Positions 16,975-26,215 of a DNA stretch of 64,000 nt are shown in pieces. The stretch comes from Gammaproteobacteria bacterium (GTDB lineage: Bacteria > Pseudomonadota > Gammaproteobacteria > Ga0077536), in NCBI GenBank assembly GCA_009692365.1, contig SHZJ01000006.1, forward strand, positions 1-64,000. The letters are read 5' to 3'. The stretch's first letter is position 1. Every line of letters starts with the position of its first letter. The position numbers were made by a program, and so were the translations under genes. The notes beneath the pieces are model-generated. The model had not been told where the DNA came from. It saw only the letters and a program-made list of their open reading frames with translations, and did no database searches.

Positions 16975-17994
16975 TTAACGCAACACCCGCGCGATCACAC
17001 CGTCGTGACCCGCGATGTAGACCACCTGTGTCACCATCGCCCCGCCCTCACCCTTCTCTTCTAGCTCACCCACCGCCACCGGCAGGTACCAGTTACGGAT
17101 GATGTCGATGTCAAAGGAGCGAGTGAACGTGGCGCCGGCGTCGCTACTACGCAGGAGCACCCGCATCCCGGTGGCCACAATTTCACCCTGCGGTGAGGCC
17201 CAAATGCCAAATAGGTTGGCATTGACATCGGTTTTCAGGGCTAGCCAAGTACCGCCGTTGTCGGTGGTTTTTAACACCATACCCTCCTGGCCGGCCGCAT
17301 ACCCCGTGCCGTTCGGCAGCATGTGCAGGGCAAACAGTGAGCGCTCCCCTTTATTGGTCAGCTTGAAGGTCTCACCGCCGTCGTCGGAAATCAACACGTA
17401 GGAGAATTCCGCCGCCAGCACGATGCGACCCGTTTCCTGTACGTCCACCCCGTAGATGTGCGGCTCGTAGCCATCGTCACGGAACCTCGCCCAGTCGACT
17501 ACCCGCCGCTCCCAGGTCTTGCCGCCGTCCTTAGAGCGCAGGATGGTGCCAAATTCCCCCACCGCAATCGCCAAACCCGCCGCGTTGAGGTCGACGTTTA
17601 ACAGCCGCGCCTCAGAGTCACTCTTAGCAACGACCCATTTTTCGCCCTCGTTCATCAGGATGGTGCCACGCTGCCCTACGATGAGCCGCTGGTCGCCGTT
17701 GATGCCGATGCCCAGCAGGCTGAGTTGGGTGGGCGATGCCATGGACGCCCAGGTTGCACCACCGTCGGTGGTTTGGAGGATGGCGCCCGCGCCGCCCACC
17801 GCCAAACCGTTTTTCCCGACGATGTTGAGGGCGTAGAGGGCGTCGTGAGGAATGCCCTTGTGCACGATTTTTAGTTGCGAGACCGGACCCTCCGCCGCGC
17901 CGACGGTAAAGGATACGGCCGAGCTGGCCAGTATGAGCGTCAGTCCGCAGAGGAGGCGTCGTCCGCCGCGGGCTAGCAAGTTGGTTTTTTCCAC
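16975..17994 (-). CDS. YCF48/HCF136-type beta-propeller protein (BNR-like repeats)
   Basis: A 339-residue protein with a signal peptide (hydrophobic residues about 13-33, ending VGAAEG) and recurring BNR/Asp-box-like blades: TTDGGATWASM, SKDGGKTWERR, SDDGGETFKLT, TTDNGGTWLAL and SSDAGATFTRS, spaced about 40-50 residues apart. This is the YCF48/photosystem II assembly factor-like propeller fold, which in heterotrophs has nothing to do with photosynthesis. It starts 44 bp after the RND/MMPL exporter stop and is probably co-transcribed with it. It is likely a periplasmic or outer-membrane-associated partner of the exporter. Its ligand is unknown. Confidence 0.93.
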   Translation of the reverse strand: MEKTNLLARGGRRLLCGLTLILASSAVSFTVGAAEGPVSQLKIVHKGIPHDALYALNIVGKNGLAVGGAGAILQTTDGGATWASMASPTQLSLLGIGINGDQRLIVGQRGTILMNEGEKWVVAKSDSEARLLNVDLNAAGLAIAVGEFGTILRSKDGGKTWERRVVDWARFRDDGYEPHIYGVDVQETGRIVLAAEFSYVLISDDGGETFKLTNKGERSLFALHMLPNGTGYAAGQEGMVLKTTDNGGTWLALKTDVNANLFGIWASPQGEIVATGMRVLLRSSDAGATFTRSFDIDIIRNWYLPVAVGELEEKGEGGAMVTQVVYIAGHDGVIARVLR

Positions 17995-18038
17995 GTGTGT
18001 CTGGTTCCTAAATAAAGCTTGAAATGTTCGGTGCGGCC

Positions 18039-20477
18039 TCAGGCGGCAGTTTTAACGTGCACTGACAGGTCGATTTTTTCCGAAATGAGTTGGTCTTCGG
18101 AAGCAATGAATTTGGGCTGGATCCACCACACTAACAGCGGCAGAACAATCAGCGAGATCACCATGTTGATGGTCATGACCATCACCAGCAGCAGGCCCAT
18201 GTCGGACAGGAATTTCAGTTTCGACATGAAGTACCAAGGTAAAATGCTGATGAGCACGATAGTGGCCGTAAAGAAAATGGCCTTGCCGGAGGTCTGGATG
18301 GCGTGTTGGATGGCCTGCCCGTAGTCCTTGGAGACCTGATAGTCCTCGCACATCCGGCTGACCAAGTAAATGCCATAGTCGATGCCGACGCCGATGCCGA
18401 TGCTGGCGATGGGCAGGCTGTTGACGTCCAGCCCAATTCCCAACAGCACCATGGCGGTTTCGAGCATGGCGTTGGAGAGATTAACCGGGACAAGGAGAAT
18501 GAAGCCTGCCACAAAAGAGCGATACGCAAAGGACGTCACAAAGAAAATAATGACGTTCAGGCAGCCCAGAATGAGCCACTTGTTCTGGCGAACCACGTCG
18601 TTCACCGACTGCTGCAGCGCAATTGCGCCGGTCGCGAGGCGGATGCGGAAGTTGGGGTGTTCAGCACCGACCGCCGCGACCGCACGACGGGCCTGGGCGA
18701 GTGCGAGGTCGACCGTCTCCTGCTTGTTATTTTTGTACCACAGCGACAGGGTGCCGTTCTGCAGGGTGAAGTCCGTGACGTGCCCGTAGTTTTTCGCGTT
18801 AGACCCCATTAGCAACGCGATAACCGTCCCGTCGACGGCGACATCGGTCGGGTCGACCGGCCCCATCTTGGGGTTGCCTCCGCTCAGCAGCCGGCTGGCT
18901 TCCGGGAGATAGTCCGCAAACGACAGGGTAGCCTCGGGCGGATTCGGCTCGGACTCCAACAAGCGCTGCATTTGCGACATCACCGACAGAGTTTCGCTTT
19001 GGCGCATGATGCGCGGCGCCTTCTCCCCTTGGTAGCTCGCACCCGCCGCCTCGCCATTGCCTTTGGCCTCGAACACAATTTCGAGGGTCATGAGGCCCGG
19101 GAAGTGCGAGTTGATGGCGCGTACCGCAGCGTTGAACTGCGAATCCGGGAACAGCAGGTTGCTGCCTTCCACCGGGTTGCCGATGCGCAGCTTGGTCATA
19201 CCAAACACCGACAGCGCCGCGATGATCAGCACGACGATCGTGGTGGTGCGGGCCTTCTCCCCGTGGGAGAGTCGCCCCACTGCGCCCAGCATGTTGATGA
19301 GTTTGTTATGCCAGGTGATTTTGTCGGATTTCCCGATCAAGATGGCGACGTTCTTCGGCGTAGGCAGGTAGGAAGCCAATAAAGCGGAAAGAAAAACGTC
19401 GGTCGGAATCAGTGCGACGGCCCAAGTGCCCGTAAACACCGCGAAGCGCTGCATGACGGGGATGGGCGCGATGGCGATGAGGTACAGACACACGAAATCG
19501 GTGATGATGCCCAGCACGCCGGGCGCCATCATGACGCCTAGGGACAGTTCCGCCGCTTTACGTTTGTCTTTAACTTCGTAAAGGATTTCGTAGTAGCGCT
19601 CGAGATACTGCACGCAGTGGGAGAACGCGCGCGCCACCAACAGCATGGGGACTACCATGATCAGGGGCTCAATGGGCTGATGGAGCCAGCCGGTCAAGCC
19701 AAAGCCCCAAGTACCACCGATGATACTGACCGTAACGGGCGCGACCACCCCTGGCACGTTGCCCATGTACAGCACCAGCGACAGGACGAGCAAGCTGGCC
19801 GTAATGGCGAAAATAGTGAGCATTTGCACTTGGTAGTGATAGACCCAGCCGGTCAGCATGGGTTGGCCGGCGGCGTAGATCTCGTGATGCTCGTCGCGCA
19901 TTTTCTCGACCATCGCCTGCACGTACTTGAAGGTTTCGCCGTAATCGAGCGTGCGCTCGATAAACGTGGCGGACACCAGGGTAGCGGTCTCGTCACCGGA
20001 AATAAGGAAAGTCCGCACGTTGGCGGCTTTGTCTACCCGCGAACGAAAGTCGCCGATTTCCTCTTCGTTCGAGGGCGCTTTGGCGTCCATCAGCGGGTTG
20101 ACTTCCACGCCATCGGGGGTCGCTTCTGAGTAGCGGGCCTTTTCGGTGGCAATCGACAGAATTTGGTCGTGGTCGACGGACGGCGCCAGATCGATTTCCC
20201 GCGTCATGTCCCACACTTTGCTCAGCGTGTCTTGGTTGTAGATGTCCCCGTCGGTGCGCTTGATCATAAAAGTAACGGTCAACGGGTTACCGAAGTTGCC
20301 GTGGTCTTTATAGGCCTGCACGAAGGGGTGATCACTGGGGAAAAGGTCGGAGAAAATGGTCTTGATCTCAACCTTGGTCAGCCCGACCGCGAAAAACGCG
20401 GTGATGGCCATCAAGACTGCCAGAGACAAATTTCGGTTACCGATAACCCACGCTGCAAGTCTGTGTCGAAGTCCCAT
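18039..20477 (-). CDS. RND-superfamily exporter (MMPL/patched-like)
   Basis: An 812-residue RND-type transporter. TM1 (about residues 13-32) is followed by a large periplasmic loop (NFGNPLTVTFMIKRTDG), a cluster of five to six helices (about 210-400, including GTWGFGLTGWLHQPIEPLIMVVPMLLVARAF), a second TM and loop, and a terminal helix cluster (about 615-790, with GIGLDVNSLPIASIGIGVGIDYGIYL). This duplicated topology and the GIGVGIDYGIYL segment are typical of MMPL/hopanoid/sterol-type exporters. I chose the ATG at 20477, where AAGG lies 11 nt upstream; a 24-residue Pro/Arg-rich extension is possible but unlikely. A good promoter lies about 270 bp upstream. It probably exports lipids or other hydrophobic molecules, using proton motive force, with the YCF48 and DUF1302/DUF1329 proteins. 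Confidence 0.93.
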   Translation of the reverse strand: MGLRHRLAAWVIGNRNLSLAVLMAITAFFAVGLTKVEIKTIFSDLFPSDHPFVQAYKDHGNFGNPLTVTFMIKRTDGDIYNQDTLSKVWDMTREIDLAPSVDHDQILSIATEKARYSEATPDGVEVNPLMDAKAPSNEEEIGDFRSRVDKAANVRTFLISGDETATLVSATFIERTLDYGETFKYVQAMVEKMRDEHHEIYAAGQPMLTGWVYHYQVQMLTIFAITASLLVLSLVLYMGNVPGVVAPVTVSIIGGTWGFGLTGWLHQPIEPLIMVVPMLLVARAFSHCVQYLERYYEILYEVKDKRKAAELSLGVMMAPGVLGIITDFVCLYLIAIAPIPVMQRFAVFTGTWAVALIPTDVFLSALLASYLPTPKNVAILIGKSDKITWHNKLINMLGAVGRLSHGEKARTTTIVVLIIAALSVFGMTKLRIGNPVEGSNLLFPDSQFNAAVRAINSHFPGLMTLEIVFEAKGNGEAAGASYQGEKAPRIMRQSETLSVMSQMQRLLESEPNPPEATLSFADYLPEASRLLSGGNPKMGPVDPTDVAVDGTVIALLMGSNAKNYGHVTDFTLQNGTLSLWYKNNKQETVDLALAQARRAVAAVGAEHPNFRIRLATGAIALQQSVNDVVRQNKWLILGCLNVIIFFVTSFAYRSFVAGFILLVPVNLSNAMLETAMVLLGIGLDVNSLPIASIGIGVGIDYGIYLVSRMCEDYQVSKDYGQAIQHAIQTSGKAIFFTATIVLISILPWYFMSKLKFLSDMGLLLVMVMTINMVISLIVLPLLVWWIQPKFIASEDQLISEKIDLSVHVKTAA

Positions 20478-20704
20478 TACGCTGATAACCTTAGGTTTTG
20501 GGGCGGGGCGCGGGCGTCTGCCGAGAGCCCCCGGAGGTGCTACTGGCAAGGCGCAACGCTGAACCGCGCGGCCCTTTTTGGGTGGATCGTTGGGTTGTGT
20601 GCGCTACTGTGGCGCTGGTGGTTAGAGCGGCCGGTTCGTGCTGTTCAATCAGCGCAACAGGGCTGCTGTCTCTTTTCCTTTATCTGATGAAATTGTCGTT
20701 CCCT

Positions 20705-20716
20705 CCGACCGGTCGG
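20705..20716. promoter_or_regulatory. Perfect palindrome CCGACCGGTCGG, candidate repressor operator
   Basis: A perfect 12-bp palindrome centred about 30 bp downstream of the predicted -10 box, where a bound repressor would block early elongation. GACCGGTC-type half-sites recall TetR-family operators. No TetR gene is encoded in this window, so the regulator would be distant. Confidence 0.4.
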
Positions 20717-20745
20717 TGGCGTTCGATTCTTTCTCTCTGTGCCCG

Positions 20746-20774
20746 ACTATAGGTAGGGTCGGGAGGGCTGTCAA
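20746..20774 (-). promoter_or_regulatory. Strong sigma-70-type promoter for the RND/YCF48 operon
   Basis: On the minus strand a perfect -35 box TTGACA (20774-20769) is separated by 17 bp from TATAGT (20751-20746), five of six matches to the -10 consensus. It points towards the exporter start at 20477. It is the best promoter-like sequence I saw in the window. Confidence 0.7.
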
Positions 20775-20797
20775 TTAGCTGATTTGATAGATATTTT

Positions 20798-20816
20798 ACT
20801 GCTGCAACGCAGCAGT
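20798..20816. promoter_or_regulatory. Inverted repeat upstream of the RND promoter
   Basis: ACTGCTGCAACGCAGCAGT has 8-bp perfect arms and a 3-nt centre, and ends 24 bp upstream of the -35 box. No T-tract follows on either strand, so it is more like an activator or repressor site than a terminator. Confidence 0.4.
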
Positions 20817-20954
20817 CGAACGCATCCTCCAGATGGGGTGTCCGCTGGCCGCGCGCGCCGCGTGGGCGCACTCCGGGCACCGGTTGCTCGCGTTGGGTAA
20901 TGCGCCACAAATCCGCCCCCCGCGGGCGTTGCATGTGGTAAGAATGGGGCGTCT

Positions 20955-21800
20955 TTACGTGCCCGTGGGCAGCTGGGCGCAGCGCGTCAGGACGAGTTCG
21001 GGGTGGGCGGTGGCGGGAATGCTGCCGTAGAGCAGTTGGTCGGTGGGCAGCGCGTCGAGTTGCGCTCGCTGCCAAAAATCTACCCCCAGCGCCCCGCCCA
21101 TGTAGCGGCGGCTCTGGTTGAATGGGGCGAGTTCGCCGGGCGCCAGTTCGGCTCCCAAGAGCAGGTCGGTGGCGGCCGCAAGCGGGCCGGCGCCCGTCGG
21201 TAACAGGGCCGCGTCCAGCGCTAGCGCGCTCACCCAACCGTAGTGTTTCGCGGCCCGCAACAACGGCGCGCAGGCCTCCGCCTCATCGGCCAGAACGGGC
21301 GAAGTTGCGCGGCGCGCGAGCAGCAGTCCAGCCAGTGGTTTATCGGCAAAACCGCGAATGAACGCCGCACACGCGGCGCTGAGGTCGTCGAGATCGTCAA
21401 AACTTGGCGTGTCGCGCGCGCCCAAGGCGAATAGCACATCGATGGGCGAGCGCAGTTTCAGGACCAAATCCACCTCCCCCGCGAACTTGTGCGCCCAGGC
21501 GTCGAGGACCTCGCCCACGAACGCCGTACCACGCGGATCAGCGACCACCGCCAAGGCCCGCGCTAAAGGGGTGGCACCCACCGGGGCCCGGGCCAGCGCC
21601 GGCTCGAGGACATCTAGCGTGAGCACCTGCGTGCGCACCAGCTTGCGGGCCTGCGCCATGGTGTTGGCGTAGCGGGTGGCCTGCTCCAGCCAGTCGCCGG
21701 GGTCGCCGGCAAACACCCGGCCGGCGTACTCGCTGTATTCGATCCAGAGTACGCCGGCGCGCTGACCTGCCAGCCACGCTTTCAAAAAGTGCGCGCCCAT
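20955..21800 (-). CDS. Fifth gene of the carboxylase operon, candidate epsilon subunit (ApcE-like)
   Basis: A 281-residue, Ala/Leu-rich soluble protein (about 30 kDa) with no signal peptide or membrane segment. I recognise no motif with certainty. The start at 21800 lies 25 bp after the HyuB stop, with a weak ribosome binding site; an upstream ATG at 21884 would overlap HyuB. Acetophenone carboxylase of Aromatoleum aromaticum needs a fifth subunit of about 34 kDa encoded after the alpha, gamma, alpha' and beta genes, and size, position and co-transcription fit that role. Identity rests on synteny only. Alternating short hydrophobic strands and helices would suit a barrel-like fold, but this is not established. 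Confidence 0.7.
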   Translation of the reverse strand: MGAHFLKAWLAGQRAGVLWIEYSEYAGRVFAGDPGDWLEQATRYANTMAQARKLVRTQVLTLDVLEPALARAPVGATPLARALAVVADPRGTAFVGEVLDAWAHKFAGEVDLVLKLRSPIDVLFALGARDTPSFDDLDDLSAACAAFIRGFADKPLAGLLLARRATSPVLADEAEACAPLLRAAKHYGWVSALALDAALLPTGAGPLAAATDLLLGAELAPGELAPFNQSRRYMGGALGVDFWQRAQLDALPTDQLLYGSIPATAHPELVLTRCAQLPTGT

Positions 21801-21825
21801 CTTGCTGCGGCTGCTCGCGTGCGGG

Positions 21826-24066
21826 CTAGGCTTGTGCGCTGCCAGCCACGCGCAGGGCTTCCAGTTCGGCTTCCAACTGTGCAATGCGCAGGTCTTTCGG
21901 GTTCGGCATCATGATGGGCACGATGGCGTCGGCTGGGCAGGTGTCGTCGGGCGAGCCCCGGTAGATGAGGCTGCGGTCCTTCCACGAACCAAAGAACGGC
22001 ACGGCCGCGGGCGGGGCCGCGGTTTCCCACTCTTGCACAAACTCGTGATAGGGCTTGCCCCGGGCTTTGCGCAGTTCGCGTTCGGCCAAGCGGGCTGCGG
22101 TGGTCGCGGTGTAATCCACGGCACCAGTTTTCTCATCCAGGAGCACGCGGTAAATATTGTTGACACTCAAGATCGAGATTAGCCCGTCGAGGTAGTCTTT
22201 CGACACCAGTCCAGGGTCGCGCTCCAGGACATCGCCGTAACCACCGCCACCACCTTGGGTGATCATGTATAGCTCGCCGGGTTTGGCGAACTCTAACTGC
22301 AGACCCATGTGATGGGTGGAGTATTTAGCACCCGGGAACGGGCGCTCGTTCATGATCTGCGGGATGGTGAAGCGCATGAGTTCGCGCTTGTCTTTCATGA
22401 TCTCAAAAACGTTCACGCCCCTGACCTTGCACAACGGCAGCGTGCCCGGCGCATAACCACCAAAAATGCCGTAGGTGGTCGGGAATTTGGAACCCAGACT
22501 GCAGCACATGAAGCCCCACATGGAGGTGTCTTTCATGGTGGCAATTTGCTGATAGCCATGGCCGCCGCGGAACTTGCCGAAGCCCTCGGCGTCCTGCATC
22601 AGCCGGTGCGGCACGATTTTCATCAGCGGCACTTCTTCTTCAATCAGTTCCTGCTCGCCGATATCCGCCATCGGGGCAAAAATAGGCGCCATCGAGTGTT
22701 CGCCGTCGCGATTCCAGCGCGCCGCCCCACCCATGCCGTTTAAATCGGCACAGACGTTGCCCACCAGTTCGCCGTACTGGTTCACGCCACCGTAAATGAA
22801 GGTGACGATCATGTTGTACCAACCGGCAATGATGTCGGTGGCGCGATGGCTAGAGCTGTACAGGTATTTGGGCACGGCAATTTGGACCGCCGTAAAGCTA
22901 GGGAAAAAGGTCATCATGCTCTGCGCGTTCGGCGCCTCCGCCGAGGAGTGCAGCGCCGAGCGGCCGTCGGTCAGCACCGTCATCGGCGCAAACACCGCCT
23001 GATTACGCGGCAGATCGGGCCACACGAAGCTCAGAAACTCTTGCGCCAGCATACCCTTGAGCGACGCCAAAACGGTGTTGTTCGGCCGGTTGAGGAACTC
23101 CGGCGAAGAGCCACGGAAATCGATGATGAGTTCGTCGCCCTTTTTGTGCAGTTCGCAGCGAATGCGAATGAGGCAGTTCTCGCGCAGCGTGCCATCGGCA
23201 AAGCAATTGGTGCGGACTTTGCCGTCTGGCCAGCAGGTGAGGCGCCGGCGCACCTCAGCTTCGGTATCGGTCAGCGTCTTGCGCAAGGTGGCGATGACCG
23301 CCGCCACGCCGTACTCGGCGATCGCTTCCTCGACCCGCGCTTTCATGCGCATGGCGGCAAAAAATTTGGACTTCATCCCTTCGAGCTGCAGTTTGGGCTC
23401 GCGCACCGAGTTCTGCAGGAAAGTCATGATGTCGCGCTTGAACGCGTAGTTTTCGCCGACTTTAATCGGCGACATTTTGAGGCCTTCGTCGAACGGCGAT
23501 TCGGCCGCGGAGGGCATACCACCCGGCTCGATCGCACCATTCTCGCCCTCGTGCACGATGGCCCCGGTGAAGCAAATGAGCTCGCCGTTATGGAACACCG
23601 GCAAGACCAAGCTTTGGTCGGTGTTATGGATGTTGCCGTAGCGCGCATCGTTGTGCATGAAGATGTCGCCATCTTTCAAGCCTACCGTGGGGTCGTCCTT
23701 CCAGTACTTGAGGATGAATTTCACCGGATGCTGCGTGAGCACGGAGAAAATGAGCACCCCACCCATGCTGGCAAGCGCCAAATCGCCACTGGCGGTCCAC
23801 ACCCCGGAGATGAGGTCGCCCCATTTGGCCCCAGGTGCCGCCCCCATCTGCTCCACCATGTCGAAGGATTCGTTACACGCTGTTTGCAGTTTGTGGCGCA
23901 CCAAATTGATTTGGTCCGGATCTGCAAACTGTGCTAGCGCAGCGGCTTCCGTCGGCGTGGTTGCCACCACGCGATGGTCTTCCATGATGTCCGGATCGGG
24001 CCCCAGAAACAGCACGTTTTCTTCGAGGAACTTTTCAATGATCGACTTTTCTTGATCACCACCCAT
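21826..24066 (-). CDS. Hydantoinase B family subunit (acetophenone carboxylase beta-like)
   Basis: A 746-residue HyuB-type protein. Family features include DGDIFMHNDARYGNIHNTDQ with the metal-site HND, NTVLASLKGMLAQ, YGGVNQYGELVGN, GFGKFRGGHGYQ and the near-C-terminal TQGGGGGYGDVLERDP. Residues after about 720 form a short coiled coil (LRIAQLEAELEALR). It is longer than ordinary hydantoinase B (about 550-600) and nearer to the large subunits of ATP-dependent ketone carboxylases. In acetophenone carboxylase this subunit binds the ketone and carries out carboxylation with carboxyphosphate made by the HyuA subunits. The ATG at 24066 follows GAGAGGTAG. It starts 25 bp after the alpha' gene. Substrate unknown; an aromatic ketone is plausible. 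Confidence 0.9.
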   Translation of the reverse strand: MGGDQEKSIIEKFLEENVLFLGPDPDIMEDHRVVATTPTEAAALAQFADPDQINLVRHKLQTACNESFDMVEQMGAAPGAKWGDLISGVWTASGDLALASMGGVLIFSVLTQHPVKFILKYWKDDPTVGLKDGDIFMHNDARYGNIHNTDQSLVLPVFHNGELICFTGAIVHEGENGAIEPGGMPSAAESPFDEGLKMSPIKVGENYAFKRDIMTFLQNSVREPKLQLEGMKSKFFAAMRMKARVEEAIAEYGVAAVIATLRKTLTDTEAEVRRRLTCWPDGKVRTNCFADGTLRENCLIRIRCELHKKGDELIIDFRGSSPEFLNRPNNTVLASLKGMLAQEFLSFVWPDLPRNQAVFAPMTVLTDGRSALHSSAEAPNAQSMMTFFPSFTAVQIAVPKYLYSSSHRATDIIAGWYNMIVTFIYGGVNQYGELVGNVCADLNGMGGAARWNRDGEHSMAPIFAPMADIGEQELIEEEVPLMKIVPHRLMQDAEGFGKFRGGHGYQQIATMKDTSMWGFMCCSLGSKFPTTYGIFGGYAPGTLPLCKVRGVNVFEIMKDKRELMRFTIPQIMNERPFPGAKYSTHHMGLQLEFAKPGELYMITQGGGGGYGDVLERDPGLVSKDYLDGLISILSVNNIYRVLLDEKTGAVDYTATTAARLAERELRKARGKPYHEFVQEWETAAPPAAVPFFGSWKDRSLIYRGSPDDTCPADAIVPIMMPNPKDLRIAQLEAELEALRVAGSAQA

Positions 24067-24091
24067 GGCCGCTACCTCTCGCTGTCTGGAA

Positions 24092-26215
24092 CTATTCTTT
24101 AACCAACCACGCCGAACTGTTGAGGCCCATCGTGAGCTTCCAACCGGGTTCAACGAGGTAAGTCGTGCGGGGTGTTTCGATGAGCGCAGGACCCACTATC
24201 GTCATCCCTTCGCTGACCGCGCGGTGGTCGTATATCGCGGTCATGCGGCCGTCTTGCACTTCCGGGAACCAGCATTCGCGATGGCTGGCCGGCACCGCTT
24301 GCGCAGGCGTGCTGGCGGTGGATTGCACAAGCTTCAAGCGTTCGTGTTCCACGTAGGAGACGACCCGAATGACGTTGATGCGAACCCCGGCTTCTGGCGC
24401 CTGGCTGCCCTCGCCGAAGCGCTGGGCGTAGTTGACGCTGAAGCGGTCGAGCAAAGTGATGACGTCCTGCATGGATTCCAGGCGCGCCAGCGGGCTGGTG
24501 ACGCTAATCTGCGCGAGCTGGTTGCCGTAGCGCATATCCATTTCCACCCGCGTGTTGATGGTGCTTAGCGCCACACCCTGCCGGACCAGGTCTTCGCGGC
24601 CGCGCACTTCCAACTCTGCCACAGTGGCATTAAAGACCGAGAAGTCCTCTAGCATCGTGCGCTTGGTCGCGTCGTAGAGCATGAGGTACAGCGACTTTTC
24701 GTGGATATGCAAGGCATCCATATTGCCGGCGCCCAGCGCGGAGAACACCGAACTAAAGGGCGGAATGAGCACTTTGTGGACGCCGAGTCGGGCCGCGTAG
24801 CCGCAGGCGTGGATGGGGCCGCCGCCGCCGTAGCTGAGAATGGCGAAGTGCTTGGGGTTGTAGCCCTTGACCGCCACTTCTTTAAAAATGGCCAAGGCCA
24901 TATTGGCGTCCACTTTGCGCTTGATGGCTTTCGCCGCCTCGATGAGCGTCATGCCCGAGGGCTTGCAGATGTATTCCTCGATCGCCCGTTCAGCGCGGCG
25001 CTTGCTCACCGTGATGGTGCCGCCGGCGTAGTTGTTCTCGTCGAGATAGCCCAGCACCAGATTCGCGTCGGTGGTGGTGGGCAACTTGCCGCCGCGGCCG
25101 TAGCAGGCCGGGCCGGGGTCGGAGCCGGCGCTATCGGGCCCCACTTCCACCGCGTCCCAGAGACGATCGTAGCGGGCGATCGAACCACCGCCAGCGCCCA
25201 AGGTGTGGAGGTAGGTCATGGGTGAGCTGACCAGCCAACGGTCGATTACCGGGTTGAAATCGTAGAACTTCACGCCATCGGCCGTGACCAAACCAATATC
25301 GAAGCTCGTACCGCCCATGTCGGTTGCGATGATATTGGGCAGCTTGAACTGGCCGGAGATGTAGTTAGAGGCTTCCAACCCCGCCACCGGCCCCGAATGA
25401 ATGGTTTGCAGCGCGTGCGTGGAATTGAGCTGCGCCATGCCCGAGGTGTTGTGCACCAACAGCATGGGCCGCTGGTAGCCGTTCTGCCGGAGCACGATTT
25501 CGAGCGAGGACATGCCGTGGTACATCTGATCGTGCAGATAGGCATCCAACACGGCCGACATCGTTCTGGAATATTCGGCCTTGCGGCCTGCTACGCGATG
25601 CGACAGCACGATGGGGATAGCGCCCAACACGTGGGTAGGATATTCCGCCAGAATAATTCGCTCGACTTCACGTTCATGTGCGGGATTGACTACCGCGTTG
25701 ACCAAGGCCACCACGAACGCCTGCGCCCCGCCGTCGACCAGTTTGCGCACCTGCCTGCGCACGTCGTCCTCGTCCACGCTGAGCACCGCCGTGCCTTTGT
25801 AATCGACCCGCTCCTCAATGCCGACGATCATCGACATTTTAACCAACGGCGCGGGCCGGTCGGCACCGGGCAAATCGGTTTGCTCGGCATCTGACAGGCC
25901 ATCGCCGTAGCCGCGCGCGCGCATCAGCGGCACGGAGGATTCGAAGCCCGCGGTGGTCAGCAAGCCGACTAAGGGACCGTTGCGCTGGATCAGCGCGTTC
26001 GTACCCAGCGTGGTGCCGTAACGCACGGCGTCGACGCTGCCCAGCACGTCCTGCACCGAACGACCCAGCTCCAAGCAGGCGCTTTGCAGCGCTTCCATGA
26101 AGCCCGACGCCAAGTTGTGGTGGGTCGTCAGGGCTTTGCTTTCGACGTACTGGCCGTCGAAGGCTAAAAAGCAGTCGGTAAAAGTACCGCCAATATCAAC
26201 ACTAACCCGCCGCAT
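24092..26215 (-). CDS. Hydantoinase A family subunit (carboxylase alpha'-like)
   Basis: A 707-residue HyuA-type ATP-binding protein. VDIGGTFTDCF opens the chain, followed by GTTLGTNALIQRNG, HSGPVAGLEASNY, ATDMGGTSFDIGL, the GAGGGSIARYDR loop, GSDPGPACYGRGG and SYGGGGPIHACGYAARLG, the full ordered set of ASKHA-type motifs. It overlaps the gamma gene by 14 bp and is followed at 25 bp by the HyuB subunit. Two different HyuA proteins in one operon, one about 640 and one about 707 residues, is the composition of acetophenone carboxylase (alpha and alpha'). Its likely role is ATP-dependent activation of bicarbonate or of the substrate enol in the cytoplasm. Confidence 0.92.
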   Translation of the reverse strand: MRRVSVDIGGTFTDCFLAFDGQYVESKALTTHHNLASGFMEALQSACLELGRSVQDVLGSVDAVRYGTTLGTNALIQRNGPLVGLLTTAGFESSVPLMRARGYGDGLSDAEQTDLPGADRPAPLVKMSMIVGIEERVDYKGTAVLSVDEDDVRRQVRKLVDGGAQAFVVALVNAVVNPAHEREVERIILAEYPTHVLGAIPIVLSHRVAGRKAEYSRTMSAVLDAYLHDQMYHGMSSLEIVLRQNGYQRPMLLVHNTSGMAQLNSTHALQTIHSGPVAGLEASNYISGQFKLPNIIATDMGGTSFDIGLVTADGVKFYDFNPVIDRWLVSSPMTYLHTLGAGGGSIARYDRLWDAVEVGPDSAGSDPGPACYGRGGKLPTTTDANLVLGYLDENNYAGGTITVSKRRAERAIEEYICKPSGMTLIEAAKAIKRKVDANMALAIFKEVAVKGYNPKHFAILSYGGGGPIHACGYAARLGVHKVLIPPFSSVFSALGAGNMDALHIHEKSLYLMLYDATKRTMLEDFSVFNATVAELEVRGREDLVRQGVALSTINTRVEMDMRYGNQLAQISVTSPLARLESMQDVITLLDRFSVNYAQRFGEGSQAPEAGVRINVIRVVSYVEHERLKLVQSTASTPAQAVPASHRECWFPEVQDGRMTAIYDHRAVSEGMTIVGPALIETPRTTYLVEPGWKLTMGLNSSAWLVKE

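Larger units (their letters stand above)
20478..20954. other. 477-bp regulatory intergenic region before the RND exporter
   Basis: No convincing gene is seen. The region holds the end of the upstream carboxylase operon (3' side) and the control region of the RND operon: a near-consensus promoter (20746-20774), a perfect 12-bp palindrome (20705-20716) and an 8-bp-arm inverted repeat (20798-20816). A minus-strand open frame entering from 21237 lies over the carboxylase epsilon gene in another frame and looks like a shadow. The leader from the predicted start site to the exporter ATG is about 260 nt. Confidence 0.6.

Noticed and set aside
20680-21237. 185-codon minus-strand open frame
   Set aside because: It lies in another frame over the candidate epsilon gene, is Arg/Pro-rich, has no ribosome binding site, and covers the predicted RND promoter and operator.
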